Below, piece by piece: positions 1-8,012 of a stretch of 25,749 bases of DNA (within the stretch, counting starts at the first letter, position 1; the number at the start of each line of letters is the position of its first letter). The notes below the pieces were generated by a model. That model saw only the letters and a list, made by a program, of their open reading frames with translations. It did no database searches and had not been told where the DNA came from. The position numbers and the translations under genes are program-made. The stretch is from a virus. The stretch covers positions 1-25,749 of the IMG/VR virus record IMGVR_UViG_3300017763_000162. One strand, given 5' to 3'.

Positions 1-1
1 A

Positions 2-49
2 GTCAGCTTGATGACGGCAGTTTTTGAGTCTCGTAAGATAGAGCCATAA
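2..49 (+). CDS. possible 3' end of an upstream gene (partial)
   Basis: Reading from base 2, the frame is open to a TAA at 47-49 and ends in ESRKIEP. A second frame from base 1 closes at base 27. With so little sequence I cannot say which is the real C-terminus. The tail fibre follows on the same strand, so the end of another late tail gene is the natural expectation. No function can be assigned. Confidence 0.25.
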   Translation, partial: VSLMTAVFESRKIEP

Positions 50-76
50 TTTCCGGCCTGGCGACAGGTATTAAGG

Positions 77-3000
77 ATGGCTCTACAGCACCTGCGTTCT
101 GGCACAGCAAATAAGCGTCCTATTCCAACCGCAATGTCGGATGGGCAGCTTGCTGTTAACACTAATTTGGCTAGTCCTGGTCTGTTCTTTAAGGACAGCA
201 ACGGTGATCTAGTTAAAGCAGGTCCGGTTCATGTTGGAACGACTGCGCCAAATGCTTCGCCAGCTAGTACGGCTGCAACGGCGTTAGTTGCTAATACTGT
301 TTATCAGATCCTGACGGTTGGAACGTCAGATTTTACAGCTGTTGGGGCGTCTGCAAATACGGTCGGCGTTGTCTTTACTGCAACTGGCACAACAACTGGC
401 ACAGGCACGGTTAGTGGTCAGCAAGGAGTTGAGAAAGGAGAGCAGTGGCTAGATACGACAAATAGCCTTTATGTAATGAAGGTGTATGACGGGACGGGTT
501 GGCGCGTAACTGATTCTATTTCGTTGGCGAATGGTAGTGCTGCCGCACCAAGTTTGCACTTTGGGAGTGATACGAATACTGGATTGTTTAGAAGTGCAGC
601 AGATTCGTTAGCGATCACGACTGCTGGAACGCAGCGCGTTGTTGTTGGGGCAGCCGGAGGTGTGGGCATTGGGGTGGTTCCACCTAGTTATGGCACTGGC
701 AGAAATTCGCTAGACATCCATTCGTCAGGGGCAACAGTAACTCACTTAGGACTAACTAACAGCACTACTGGCAGCAATGGTGCGTCTAACGGTTTTAACA
801 TCATTCAAAACGGTTTGAATACGTTGCTGTATTTAAGAGAAAGTGGCTTTATGTCATTTTCTACAGCGAATACCGAGCGCCTAAGAATCGACAGCTCTGG
901 ACGGTTGGGTCTGGGCACGTCAAGCCCTGGAGCAGGCATACATATCGCTACGGCAGGTCAAACAACATCTGCATTAAATACTGCAGGAGACATCAATCTT
1001 CTTGTTTCAGATACAGGTGCAAGCGCAGGGAATGGAGGCTCAGTTGTATTTGGTTTTAATAGTGGTAGTGGCAGATTTGCGGCGATTAAAGGACAAGTTG
1101 CTACAGGTGGCGGTAACAGCATTGGCGATCTAGCCTTTAGCACTAGAAACGCAACGAGTGACGCCACTCTTACTGAGCGTCTACGCATTTTAAGTAATGG
1201 AAATATTGGAATTGGCACTTCGTCGCCTTCACAGTTGCTAACTGTTGCAGGCGTGGCACGCTTTGAAAACTTTATTGAATTTGCCGGGTCGATCTCAACA
1301 CCAGGCACAGCAGCAGCTATCTATCGCCCTGCTGATAACAATCTTGCATTTAGTACGGCGAGCAGCGAGCGTATGAGAATCGACAGCTCGGGCAGGGTTG
1401 GGATTGGAACTACTTCGCCTGAGGAGATTTTACACATTGCAGCAGCAAGTGAAACAGTAGGTAGTCGAGATGGTGTGATTCTCCAATCAACATCAAGTGC
1501 TGCTGCTGATACGGGATTACCTCTTGTATTTACAGCTGACATCGGAGGTGGATTTACAAGCTATGGATTAGCGTCTATTGCTGGACGAAAAGAAACTGGA
1601 ACCGTTAACGGTTCAGACGCTGCTGGTTATTTACAGTTTGCAACCGGAAGCACTGGAGGCAGTATCAGCGAAAAGATGCGAATCGACAGCTCGGGCAATC
1701 TCTTGGTTGGCCTTACGACAGCCGTTGGGATAGGAGGAACGCCTGCTGACCTTAACAGTGTTGAAATTGGCAGAGGCTTTCTTAACATTAGTCGTGATGA
1801 TACAGTGGCTGCTGATCATATTTTATTTGGGAAGAATGGAAGCATTGCCAGCTCTATTGGTACGAGTACAACTAACTCTCTAGTTTTTAAGACAGGTACA
1901 GCCGAGAAAATGCGAATCGACAGCTCGGGCAGGGTTTTAATAAATGAAACAGCGGCTGCAACTTCAGATTCGTATTTAACAGTAAAAAATGCGTCTGCTC
2001 ATTGTGAAGTAAATATAATGTCAGGCCCTTCCCATGGAAGTGTTATAAACATGGGAGATACTGGTGATTATAATATTGGTCGAATTAAATACGACAACAG
2101 CACTAACTCTTTTCAGTTTCAGACTGATAACGCCGAGCGCTTACGAATCGACAGCTCGGGCAACGTATTTATCGGCGGCACAACTGCAAGCTCTGCAGAT
2201 ATTGCGCTGAATGCAAATGGCAGGGTTGAATCCGGCTTTAATGACAACACAACAGAAGGAGTCAGACTTGACCCTGCCGGAATAGTTAACATCCGTAGAG
2301 ATTCAGGAACTAGTACCGCTATTGGTGTTTTCTCCGGTGGTGTTGCTAGTGCTAGCACTCAGACGGTCGAAATCAAAGCAAACGGCAGCATCACTGCGGC
2401 TGGTAATATCGTCACTGGTAATGATCCAGGTGTTGCTGGCAGACCTGCTGGAATACGTGCTGGGTTCAACGGCACACTGCAAATTGCCAAAGCCTCTGGA
2501 GAACAGGGTGTTGTTATTTACAAAACAGGTACTGATTCAGCTCAAATAGAACTTAAGACGGACGGATCCGCCACATTTGCGAGTTCAGTTAATTTGGCTC
2601 TTCTGAGAGTTGTTGCCAGCGGTACTACTTATCCAAGAATTATTGGAACACCTGACGGCACGTTATATTCGGAATCCTCCGCAGGAGTATATCCGTGGCA
2701 ATTGTTTCCATCAGGAGCCGCCACATTTGCTGCAGACGCATCCATCAACTCGCTAACAATTGGTCGTGGTGCGGGTAATGTTAACGGTAATTCGGCGTTT
2801 GGATATCAAGCACTTAATTCAAACACCACTGGCTATAACAACGTAGCTAACGGATATCAAGCACTTAATTTAAATACCACTGGCAGTAACAATGTAGCTA
2901 CCGGACTCAGAGCACTTTATTCCAACACAACCGCCGCCGACAATGTAGCTAGCGGATACGAAGCTCTCCGTAATAACACCACTGGATACAGCAACGTAGC

Positions 3001-4666
3001 TACCGGACGAGAAGCTCTCCGCAATAACACCACTGGTTTTAACAATGTAGCTGTTGGACCAAATACCCTAAAAAGCAACACTACTGCTGCTTATAACACA
3101 GCTATTGGAAGTTCATCTCTCCAATCTAACACTACTGGGACTGGTAACACAGCCAATGGTTTACAAGCTTTATATTCAAATACCACTGCTAGTTATAACG
3201 TAGCGGTTGGATACCAAGCCCTGCGTTCAAATACTACTGGTGCTAGCAACGTAGCTAGTGGTTATACAACTCTTTATGCCAATACAACTGGTAATTACAA
3301 CACAGCTTACGGGCATCAAAGTATGCGTTTTAACACCACTGGTACTAACAACGTAGCTAACGGATACGCAGCTCTCTATAACAACACCACTGGTAATTAC
3401 AACGTAGCTACCGGATATGAAGCTCTTAAATCCGTCACCACTGGAATTGAAAATACAGGCTTAGGAACATTTGCGCTTAAGCTCAACACTGGCAATAGCA
3501 ACACAGCCGTTGGGTACCAAAGCCTTGCACAAAACACTACTGCTACTAACAATACAGCCGTTGGTACTTATTCTCTTTATACTAATTCCACTGGCGGCAA
3601 CAACGTAGCTACCGGATATGGTGCTCTACAAAGCAACACCACTGGTAGTAGCAACGTAGCTAATGGATATTATGCCCTTAATTCAAACACCACTGGACAT
3701 AGCAACTTAGCTATCGGAGCCTCAGCTCTCCAGAGCAATACAACTGGAGTTAACAACATATCAAGTGGGAGTAGCTCTCTATATAACAACACTACTGGCT
3801 CAAATAACATAGCCTACGGAAATACTGCTCTTTTAAGCAACACCACAGGCCAACAAAATGTAGCCATTAGTAATGACGCTCTTCGTTCCAACACCACTGG
3901 TAATTACAACATAGCGATTGGCCTTACTGCGTTAAATGCCAACACCACAGCAAGCAACAACGTTGCTATTGGAAGGCTTGCTGGTCGTTTAAACACTACT
4001 GGTTCTAGCAACACTGCTGTCGGAAGTGAAGCTCTCTATTACACCACCACTGGTTCTAATAACGTAGCTATCGGAAGACAAGCTCTCTTTGAAAACTCCA
4101 CTGGTGCGGAAAGTACGGCTAGTGGATATAAGGCCCTTTATTTTAATACCACCGGAGGATCAAACGTTGCTTTTGGTGCTTATGCTCTTTACAATTGTTC
4201 GACTGGTAGTGGCAACATTGGTATTGGAGCTAAAACAAGCTCTAACATTTTTTCACCAGTATTTAACGTAACAACAGAAAGCAACCGCCTAGTCTTAGGC
4301 CATACATCTATCACCAATGCCTACGTCAAAGTATCTTGGACCGTTACATCAGACGAGCGCGATAAGATGAACTTTGCTCCAGTACCTTATGGTCTGGACT
4401 TTGTTAATCAACTCAAACCGACTGCCTATCAATTCAAGGTAGATCGTGACACTGAAGAGCCAAACGGTGATGTACGTTATGGCTTCAAAGCGCAAGACAT
4501 CCTTGCCTTAGAAGGTGACAACCCCGTCATTATTGACACCGAAGATGCTGACCACCTTAAGTACAAAGGTGAGCATCTTGTTCCTGTACTGGTTAATGCA
4601 GTACAAGAGTTGACGGCTATGGTTAAGGAGCTGCAAGATGAGGTCGCTGCGCTGAAGAGCGCGTAG
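77..4666 (+). CDS. giant tail fibre with S74 intramolecular chaperone domain
   Basis: This 1529-residue virion fibre is a probable receptor-binding protein. The N-terminus (MALQHLRSGTANKRP, then SDGQLAVNTN) resembles, from memory, a virion-attachment module common in marine cyanophage fibres. Residues ~80-115 are a Gly/Thr-rich segment. Residues ~150-890 are beta-rich modules punctuated by (E)RLRIDSSGxxxxG repeats. Residues ~895-1385 hold 28 near-perfect 17-residue units of the type NVATGYxALxSNTTGxx, reminiscent of YadA-like trimeric heads. The C-terminus is a Peptidase_S74/endosialidase-type chaperone: S1425-D1426-E-R begins the domain at base 4349, YGFKAQDI follows, and a terminal coiled coil (AVQELTAMVKELQDEVAALK) closes it. 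In this family the chaperone trimerises the fibre and cleaves itself off before the conserved Ser; cleavage here is inferred. The ATG at 77 has AGG at 66-68 as a weak ribosome site. Confidence 0.93.
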   Translation: MALQHLRSGTANKRPIPTAMSDGQLAVNTNLASPGLFFKDSNGDLVKAGPVHVGTTAPNASPASTAATALVANTVYQILTVGTSDFTAVGASANTVGVVFTATGTTTGTGTVSGQQGVEKGEQWLDTTNSLYVMKVYDGTGWRVTDSISLANGSAAAPSLHFGSDTNTGLFRSAADSLAITTAGTQRVVVGAAGGVGIGVVPPSYGTGRNSLDIHSSGATVTHLGLTNSTTGSNGASNGFNIIQNGLNTLLYLRESGFMSFSTANTERLRIDSSGRLGLGTSSPGAGIHIATAGQTTSALNTAGDINLLVSDTGASAGNGGSVVFGFNSGSGRFAAIKGQVATGGGNSIGDLAFSTRNATSDATLTERLRILSNGNIGIGTSSPSQLLTVAGVARFENFIEFAGSISTPGTAAAIYRPADNNLAFSTASSERMRIDSSGRVGIGTTSPEEILHIAAASETVGSRDGVILQSTSSAAADTGLPLVFTADIGGGFTSYGLASIAGRKETGTVNGSDAAGYLQFATGSTGGSISEKMRIDSSGNLLVGLTTAVGIGGTPADLNSVEIGRGFLNISRDDTVAADHILFGKNGSIASSIGTSTTNSLVFKTGTAEKMRIDSSGRVLINETAAATSDSYLTVKNASAHCEVNIMSGPSHGSVINMGDTGDYNIGRIKYDNSTNSFQFQTDNAERLRIDSSGNVFIGGTTASSADIALNANGRVESGFNDNTTEGVRLDPAGIVNIRRDSGTSTAIGVFSGGVASASTQTVEIKANGSITAAGNIVTGNDPGVAGRPAGIRAGFNGTLQIAKASGEQGVVIYKTGTDSAQIELKTDGSATFASSVNLALLRVVASGTTYPRIIGTPDGTLYSESSAGVYPWQLFPSGAATFAADASINSLTIGRGAGNVNGNSAFGYQALNSNTTGYNNVANGYQALNLNTTGSNNVATGLRALYSNTTAADNVASGYEALRNNTTGYSNVATGREALRNNTTGFNNVAVGPNTLKSNTTAAYNTAIGSSSLQSNTTGTGNTANGLQALYSNTTASYNVAVGYQALRSNTTGASNVASGYTTLYANTTGNYNTAYGHQSMRFNTTGTNNVANGYAALYNNTTGNYNVATGYEALKSVTTGIENTGLGTFALKLNTGNSNTAVGYQSLAQNTTATNNTAVGTYSLYTNSTGGNNVATGYGALQSNTTGSSNVANGYYALNSNTTGHSNLAIGASALQSNTTGVNNISSGSSSLYNNTTGSNNIAYGNTALLSNTTGQQNVAISNDALRSNTTGNYNIAIGLTALNANTTASNNVAIGRLAGRLNTTGSSNTAVGSEALYYTTTGSNNVAIGRQALFENSTGAESTASGYKALYFNTTGGSNVAFGAYALYNCSTGSGNIGIGAKTSSNIFSPVFNVTTESNRLVLGHTSITNAYVKVSWTVTSDERDKMNFAPVPYGLDFVNQLKPTAYQFKVDRDTEEPNGDVRYGFKAQDILALEGDNPVIIDTEDADHLKYKGEHLVPVLVNAVQELTAMVKELQDEVAALKSA
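885..2162 (+). repeat. dispersed direct repeat coding for RIDSSG within the tail fibre
   Basis: An 18-mer, GAATCGACAGCTCGGGCA, is exact at 1377-1394, 1680-1697, 1914-1931 and 2145-2162, with a variant copy at 885-902. Each copy encodes RIDSSG and follows a (E/A)(R/K)(L/M)R stretch. The sequence between copies is strongly diverged, so the copies mark module boundaries. Identical use of AGC-TCG for the two serines suggests recent exchange between copies rather than protein-level conservation alone. Confidence 0.8.
2775..4230 (+). repeat. 51-bp / 17-residue tandem array in the tail fibre (about 28 units)
   Basis: Consecutive units start 51 nt apart (for example AAC at 2840, AAT at 2891, AAT at 2942). 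The unit consensus is N-(V/T/I)-A-x-G-Y-x-A-L-x-x-N-T-T-G-x-x. I count 28 units; one is a residue short (NTGLGTFALKLNTGNS). The (N)TTG core and the glycine at unit position 5 hardly vary, while the residues after them do. This suits a trimeric left-handed beta-roll in which variable positions sit on the surface. Confidence 0.9.
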
Positions 4667-4692
4667 AATCTCATCATTCTCCTAGACCTGTT

Positions 4693-4920
4693 ATGTCTGT
4701 TGAAACTCCCACCGCTGCAGAAATTGCCCAAAGCTATTCTGCAGCTCTTGATTCCGTCACTGTCATTACTGACTTAATGGCGCTTGACGCTCGTGACGCT
4801 GATGAAACAGCAACAGTTGCTCGCAATGTCGAGCACCTAGAGCTGATGGTTGCCAAGGACTACTGGACAACAGAAGACCTTGCGCCTTTAAATTCCGCAA
4901 TTACCGCAGGCAACGCTTAA
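4693..4920 (+). CDS. small acidic phage protein next to the tail fibre, unknown function
   Basis: This 75-residue, Ala/Asp/Glu-rich, probably helical protein starts MSVETPTAAEIAQSYSAAL and has no signal peptide, membrane segment or known motif. It lies 26 bp after the tail fibre and 2 bp before the next gene, so it is probably cotranscribed with the late tail genes. No Shine-Dalgarno sequence precedes the ATG. A virion or assembly role is only a guess from position. Confidence 0.7.
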   Translation: MSVETPTAAEIAQSYSAALDSVTVITDLMALDARDADETATVARNVEHLELMVAKDYWTTEDLAPLNSAITAGNA

Positions 4921-4922
4921 TC

Positions 4923-5237
4923 ATGGCTACAACTTTTACTTGGGCGATCGCCAACCTGGATCGTGAAACATCCGATGGCTTCGTTTTCACTGCTCACTAC
5001 ACCGTTTCAGCTGCAGACGACACCTACTCTGCTGGTGCGTACGGAAGCATTGGTTTCGAGCGTCCTGACACGCTGGTTGCTTTTGCCGACCTGACTTCTG
5101 AAATTGTTGTCGGCTGGGTCAAGGCTGCTCTAACTGCAGAAAAAGTCACTGAAGTTGAAGCCGCTTTGCAGGCTCAGCTTGATGAGCAACGCGCTCCAAC
5201 CAAAGCTGCAGGTCTTCCATGGGTTGACTCTGAGTAA
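4923..5237 (+). CDS. conserved small phage protein (DUF7936-like)
   Basis: This 104-residue protein starts MATTFTWAIANLDRETSDGF and continues with a short beta-rich half and a helical half ending in a Gln/Ala-rich segment and AAGLPW. From memory it looks like a small family found next to tail fibre genes of marine phages (DUF7936-type); the family name is recollection, not a search result. It lies 2 bp after the preceding gene and overlaps the next start by one base (TAATG). Function unknown; a tail accessory or fibre-assembly role is an inference from position. Confidence 0.75.
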   Translation: MATTFTWAIANLDRETSDGFVFTAHYTVSAADDTYSAGAYGSIGFERPDTLVAFADLTSEIVVGWVKAALTAEKVTEVEAALQAQLDEQRAPTKAAGLPWVDSE

Positions 5238-5431
5238 TGCAAAGACCTGATCCAATGATCCCCTGCAAGCCAGGGGCAGAGGATCTTCAAGCCATGGAAA
5301 ATCGTACAAAATGGTTAACCATGCTCTATATGCTTGAGGGTCGCGACAAGCCAGATCATCCACAACGCGGTCTTTACACCGGACTGCATAAGCGTCACTT
5401 CTCAACGTTCCCTGGAACGGATGAGAATTAA
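5237..5431 (+). CDS. small phage protein, unknown function
   Basis: This 64-residue protein has the sequence pattern MQRPDPMIPCKPGAEDLQAM, then a KWLTMLYMLEGRDKPDH core. Its ATG shares one base with the stop of the upstream gene (TAATG), a strong sign of translational coupling. No membrane segment or catalytic motif is visible. The protein is basic and partly amphipathic. An overlapping plus-strand frame at 5334-5591 looks like a shadow frame. Confidence 0.65.
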   Translation: MQRPDPMIPCKPGAEDLQAMENRTKWLTMLYMLEGRDKPDHPQRGLYTGLHKRHFSTFPGTDEN

Positions 5432-5502
5432 GGAACAGATTCAAAACTGTCCATTGACTGGGCTAGCTAATCTGGCTCAAGAAAACACAACCCCTTCTAA
5501 AA

Positions 5503-5865
5503 ATGATCAAGTCTCTTGTTTTTGGTGCAGCCGCTGGCGCACTTGCCTTGGCCCCCCTCTCTGCAATCGCAGGACCGTATCTCAATCCTGAGTTCAACGG
5601 CGCAACTGTTGGCGACGACTACCTGGGTGGTGCGCTAAATCTGGACATTGGCTACGAAGGCGGCGAAGGCGCTTATTCGTACTTCGTTCAGGGCGGTCCT
5701 GCCATTTTGATGCCTAACGGTTCAGAAAACGAAGTTGAGTTTGCCGGTAAATTCGGTGGCTCAGTCGCTGTTGCTGAAAACGTTTCCGTATATGGAGAAC
5801 TCAGCGGTGTAACTGGCGACGACTTCAGCTGGGGATCTAAACTCGGGTTGAAGTACGGCTTCTGA
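5503..5865 (+). CDS. secreted outer-membrane beta-barrel-like protein
   Basis: This 120-residue protein has a clear Sec signal peptide (lysine at position 3, hydrophobic core, LSAIA|G cleavage near residue 23). The ~97-residue mature part has alternating aromatic and polar strands (YSYFVQGGP, VSVYGELSGV, SKLGLKYGF) and ends in phenylalanine, the usual last residue of outer-membrane barrel proteins. Its size suits four to six strands, as in small OmpX/Ail-like barrels. Similar small secreted proteins occur, from memory, in cyanophages. The gene stands alone, has no Shine-Dalgarno sequence (leader AACACAACCCCTTCTAAAA) and is closed by a terminator. Possible roles are host surface change or lysis; neither is shown. 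Confidence 0.75.
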   Translation: MIKSLVFGAAAGALALAPLSAIAGPYLNPEFNGATVGDDYLGGALNLDIGYEGGEGAYSYFVQGGPAILMPNGSENEVEFAGKFGGSVAVAENVSVYGELSGVTGDDFSWGSKLGLKYGF

Positions 5866-5890
5866 GCTAGTCTTTAACAGAGCAACTGCA

Positions 5891-5926
5891 ACCTTCCCTG
5901 GTCTCACACAGCAGGGGAGGTTTTTT
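5891..5926 (+). terminator. rho-independent terminator after the barrel-like gene
   Basis: A 10-bp stem, ACCTTCCCTG at 5891-5900 with CAGGGGAGGT at 5912-5921 (one G-U pair), has an 11-nt loop and is followed by a T6 run. It lies 25 bp after the stop of the barrel gene, on the plus strand. Confidence 0.85.
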
Positions 5927-5941
5927 CTTTGCAATCTGATC

Positions 5942-6181
5942 ATGCAAAAAGTTTTTAATCTGGCTGGAGCCCTTGGGTTCTTGATGTCTGGAACGATGGT
6001 TGTTGGATCGGTAGTGCTCTACACCCGTATCCCATCAATCACCAAGCACTACATGAGTGAGCTAAAGCTTGAGCTAACCAAGGTTGTGACTGACATGGTG
6101 CCGGGGAAGATTGATGATGTGATGCCTGAACTGCCATCAGCAACAGGGCCAGCAATCGAAACGCCTAAATTAGTATTCTGA
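5942..6181 (+). CDS. small single-pass membrane protein
   Basis: This 79-residue protein has a hydrophobic segment at residues ~6-28 (AGALGFLMSGTMVVGSVVLY), then a helical segment (MSELKLELTKVVTDMVPGKIDDVMP) and a Pro-rich end. I recognise the layout from small proteins in T4-like cyanophages but know no function. It lies just after a terminator and 4 bp before the next gene, with which it is probably cotranscribed. No strong ribosome site is visible. With only one membrane segment, it could be a holin-like or virion-associated protein. Confidence 0.7.
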   Translation: MQKVFNLAGALGFLMSGTMVVGSVVLYTRIPSITKHYMSELKLELTKVVTDMVPGKIDDVMPELPSATGPAIETPKLVF

Positions 6182-6185
6182 TTCG

Positions 6186-6944
6186 GTGCCTGAAATACCT
6201 GAGATTGGTGTGGGGCGTATTGGCGTTCCAGAAATACCAACTTGGAAAGGTATCCCGCCGCAAAGCATTCCGTCTGAGCCACCAATTACATTGATGCTTG
6301 GCTTTCCGGTTGGGGATATACCTGGCTGCGTCGAGACGCGTAATACTCAGCCTGGGAATGCAGACGCTTACACAACAGATCCGAAGGGCAACTTCACGGT
6401 TTGCGATGGAACGATGCCATCGTTTCCTGCCGCATTGGACTTTACACCTGGAACGTTGACTTATGGGTCAGCTAAGCCGCCAGCAATAGACCCAAAAGAA
6501 AAACCGGCTACCTCCCAGCAACCGGCTAAGTCCCCTTCACCGGAGGCGTCCAACCCAACCGGCATTCCAAATGTAGACACAGATTTGCCATGTCCGCCAC
6601 CAGACGCAATACCTATAGGAGCTAAAAACAAGCTTCAGACTGCTGTCATAACTGGCTATAAGCGTGTTGATGGAGAATGTCAAACCCAGTTCAAGCCGTT
6701 GGACATACCAGCGATTCTCGGCAACCATTTACCTGGCTCGCCTGTTGTGGTCACGACTGCAACGATTGCGGTTGTCGCAACAACAGCGGCAGTCCTAGCC
6801 AAACCATTAGGCGATATTTTGCTTAAAACGATTAAGCCAACCGTCAAAAAGACGATCAAGAAAATTAAGGAGAAGCTTGGGAAGACGACTGTTATTGAGT
6901 CTGCTTGGCAGCGTCGGAAGTTTCAGCGGTCGTTGAAGAAGTAG
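6186..6944 (+). CDS. proline-rich membrane-anchored phage protein
   Basis: This 252-residue protein starts with GTG. Residues 1-180 are Pro-rich and low in charge with four cysteines (C48, C73, C136, C165). Residues ~186-206 are a strongly hydrophobic segment (VVVTTATIAVVATTAAVLA). The last ~45 residues are very basic (IKPTVKKTIKKIKEK and WQRRKFQRSLKK). This predicts an N-out, C-in anchor, since positive residues favour the cytoplasm. From memory, similar proteins sit beside the preceding gene in cyanophages. The 3' end overlaps the convergent minus-strand gene by 53 bp. Function unknown. Confidence 0.75.
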   Translation: MPEIPEIGVGRIGVPEIPTWKGIPPQSIPSEPPITLMLGFPVGDIPGCVETRNTQPGNADAYTTDPKGNFTVCDGTMPSFPAALDFTPGTLTYGSAKPPAIDPKEKPATSQQPAKSPSPEASNPTGIPNVDTDLPCPPPDAIPIGAKNKLQTAVITGYKRVDGECQTQFKPLDIPAILGNHLPGSPVVVTTATIAVVATTAAVLAKPLGDILLKTIKPTVKKTIKKIKEKLGKTTVIESAWQRRKFQRSLKK

Positions 6945-7596
6945 GAATTGAATGTGTGTGGGGCGGTAAGACGCCTGGCGGATTTACCAGGATTACATCA
7001 GCACAGATCGACGCATAAGGGGAGCTGGGTCGAAAAATCACGCCTTCTTTCATCAGGGTTCCGCAGTTTCGCAACCTAGCTATTTCGTAATTCAGGCGTT
7101 TATCAGCAAGGTTGGCTTCCATAAGCTGCACTTGTTTTTCTGCTGCAGCGCGGCAAGTGCGAATATGACTGCGATCTAACGGAATTGAGATCTGTGCAGT
7201 GATGCCACCATTGACTGAGAAGTTAGTCTTCTGCCCAGTTCTGATTGGTTTTCTGAACAAGACGTTGCCTGGGTTGTCAGGTCTGCCATCTGGAACGGGA
7301 TTACCTTCTGGATCAAACGCACCAACTAAATCCAGGGTGTCGTAGACAGGTTCGTTGTAATAGCGTTCATACGGGTCAGACCAGCCAGTGGTTGAACTAA
7401 TAAAAGGATTGATCGTCAGGGTTGCGCCTTGGCATTGAACATTGTTAATGACTGATGCAAATGTCTTTGACGGAACGACCTGCACAGCCTGGTTCGTGAC
7501 TGATCCTGAGCTGTTTGCAACTGGGGCGGCGGTGCTTGAAATCTGAGCGTTAACTGGCTCAGCCAATAACAGCAGGGCTGCTAAGACACGCTTCAT
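6892..7596 (-). CDS. secreted phage protein, fourth gene of the minus-strand operon
   Basis: This 234-residue protein has a signal peptide (MKRVLAALLLLAEPVNA|Q). The mature part contains GATLTINPF, a YNEPVYDTLDLVGAF segment, FRKPIRTGQKTNFSVNGG, then a helical region with CRAAAEKQ, LADKRLNYEIARLRNCG and a SPYASICADV motif. I recognise the KPIRTGQ...CxAA...LNxELARLxxCG...SPYAxICADV pattern from cyanophage proteins of unknown function. Five cysteines in the exported part suggest disulfides. Its ATG overlaps the stop of the upstream gene by 4 bp. The tail is Ser/Thr-rich. Confidence 0.8.
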   Translation of the reverse strand: MKRVLAALLLLAEPVNAQISSTAAPVANSSGSVTNQAVQVVPSKTFASVINNVQCQGATLTINPFISSTTGWSDPYERYYNEPVYDTLDLVGAFDPEGNPVPDGRPDNPGNVLFRKPIRTGQKTNFSVNGGITAQISIPLDRSHIRTCRAAAEKQVQLMEANLADKRLNYEIARLRNCGTLMKEGVIFRPSSPYASICADVILVNPPGVLPPHTHSIPTSSTTAETSDAAKQTQ

Positions 7597-8012
7597 TGGG
7601 TAAACGTGCTGGTGGTTTCGGTAAGTGATTCGATGTCAGTCTCTCTATTTATTATCGTGTGATTTGTAAGCCCTGGTCCAGACAAAGTCTCAACGATGGA
7701 GAAAGCAGCACCTGGCTTAACGATGCTCCAAGTTGGCCTTGATGCAGGGTCAAGTCCAGTCCATTTGCTTGAGACACCGTTCAATGTATTGGTGGTCGTG
7801 GTCAAGCTTTGTGGAGCGAGACCTGCAGAGGGTTTGATATTTGTGCCACTAGCTGTGTATTCATAACCCGTACGATATTCGTAGGAGTTAATGACTTCAA
7901 CAACCTTAGATGTTGTTTTTGTCGTGCTTGAAAGTGTTCCTTGCTGAAAGTTAGGAACGATTGGTACGGCTGCCGCTGGGGCAGCCAAAAGCAACAACAG
8001 CAGGATTCTCAC
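7593..8012 (-). CDS. secreted phage protein, third gene of the minus-strand operon
   Basis: This 139-residue protein has a short signal peptide (MRILLLLLLAAPAAA|V) and a mature part rich in Thr/Ser beta-strands: FQQGTLSSTTKTT, YEYRTGYEYTASGTN, WTGLDPASRPTWSIVKPG and a TESTSTFTQ-like end. There are no cysteines. From memory it resembles a T4-like cyanophage protein (TGYxYTxSGTN...RPxWxIVxPGxAF). It overlaps both neighbours by 4 bp. The fold is probably all-beta; function unknown. Confidence 0.78.
   Translation of the reverse strand: MRILLLLLLAAPAAAVPIVPNFQQGTLSSTTKTTSKVVEVINSYEYRTGYEYTASGTNIKPSAGLAPQSLTTTTNTLNGVSSKWTGLDPASRPTWSIVKPGAAFSIVETLSGPGLTNHTIINRETDIESLTETTSTFTQ

Noticed and set aside
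2775-4230. Diversity-generating retroelement variable region in the tail fibre
   Set aside because: No reverse transcriptase or template repeat is in the window, and variation is between tandem units, not at adenines of one template copy. The missing part of the genome was not seen.
5334-5591. 85-residue plus-strand frame across the 5431-5503 gap
   Set aside because: It overlaps two better genes in another frame, including the signal-peptide gene, and has a Cys/Arg/Ser-rich shadow composition.
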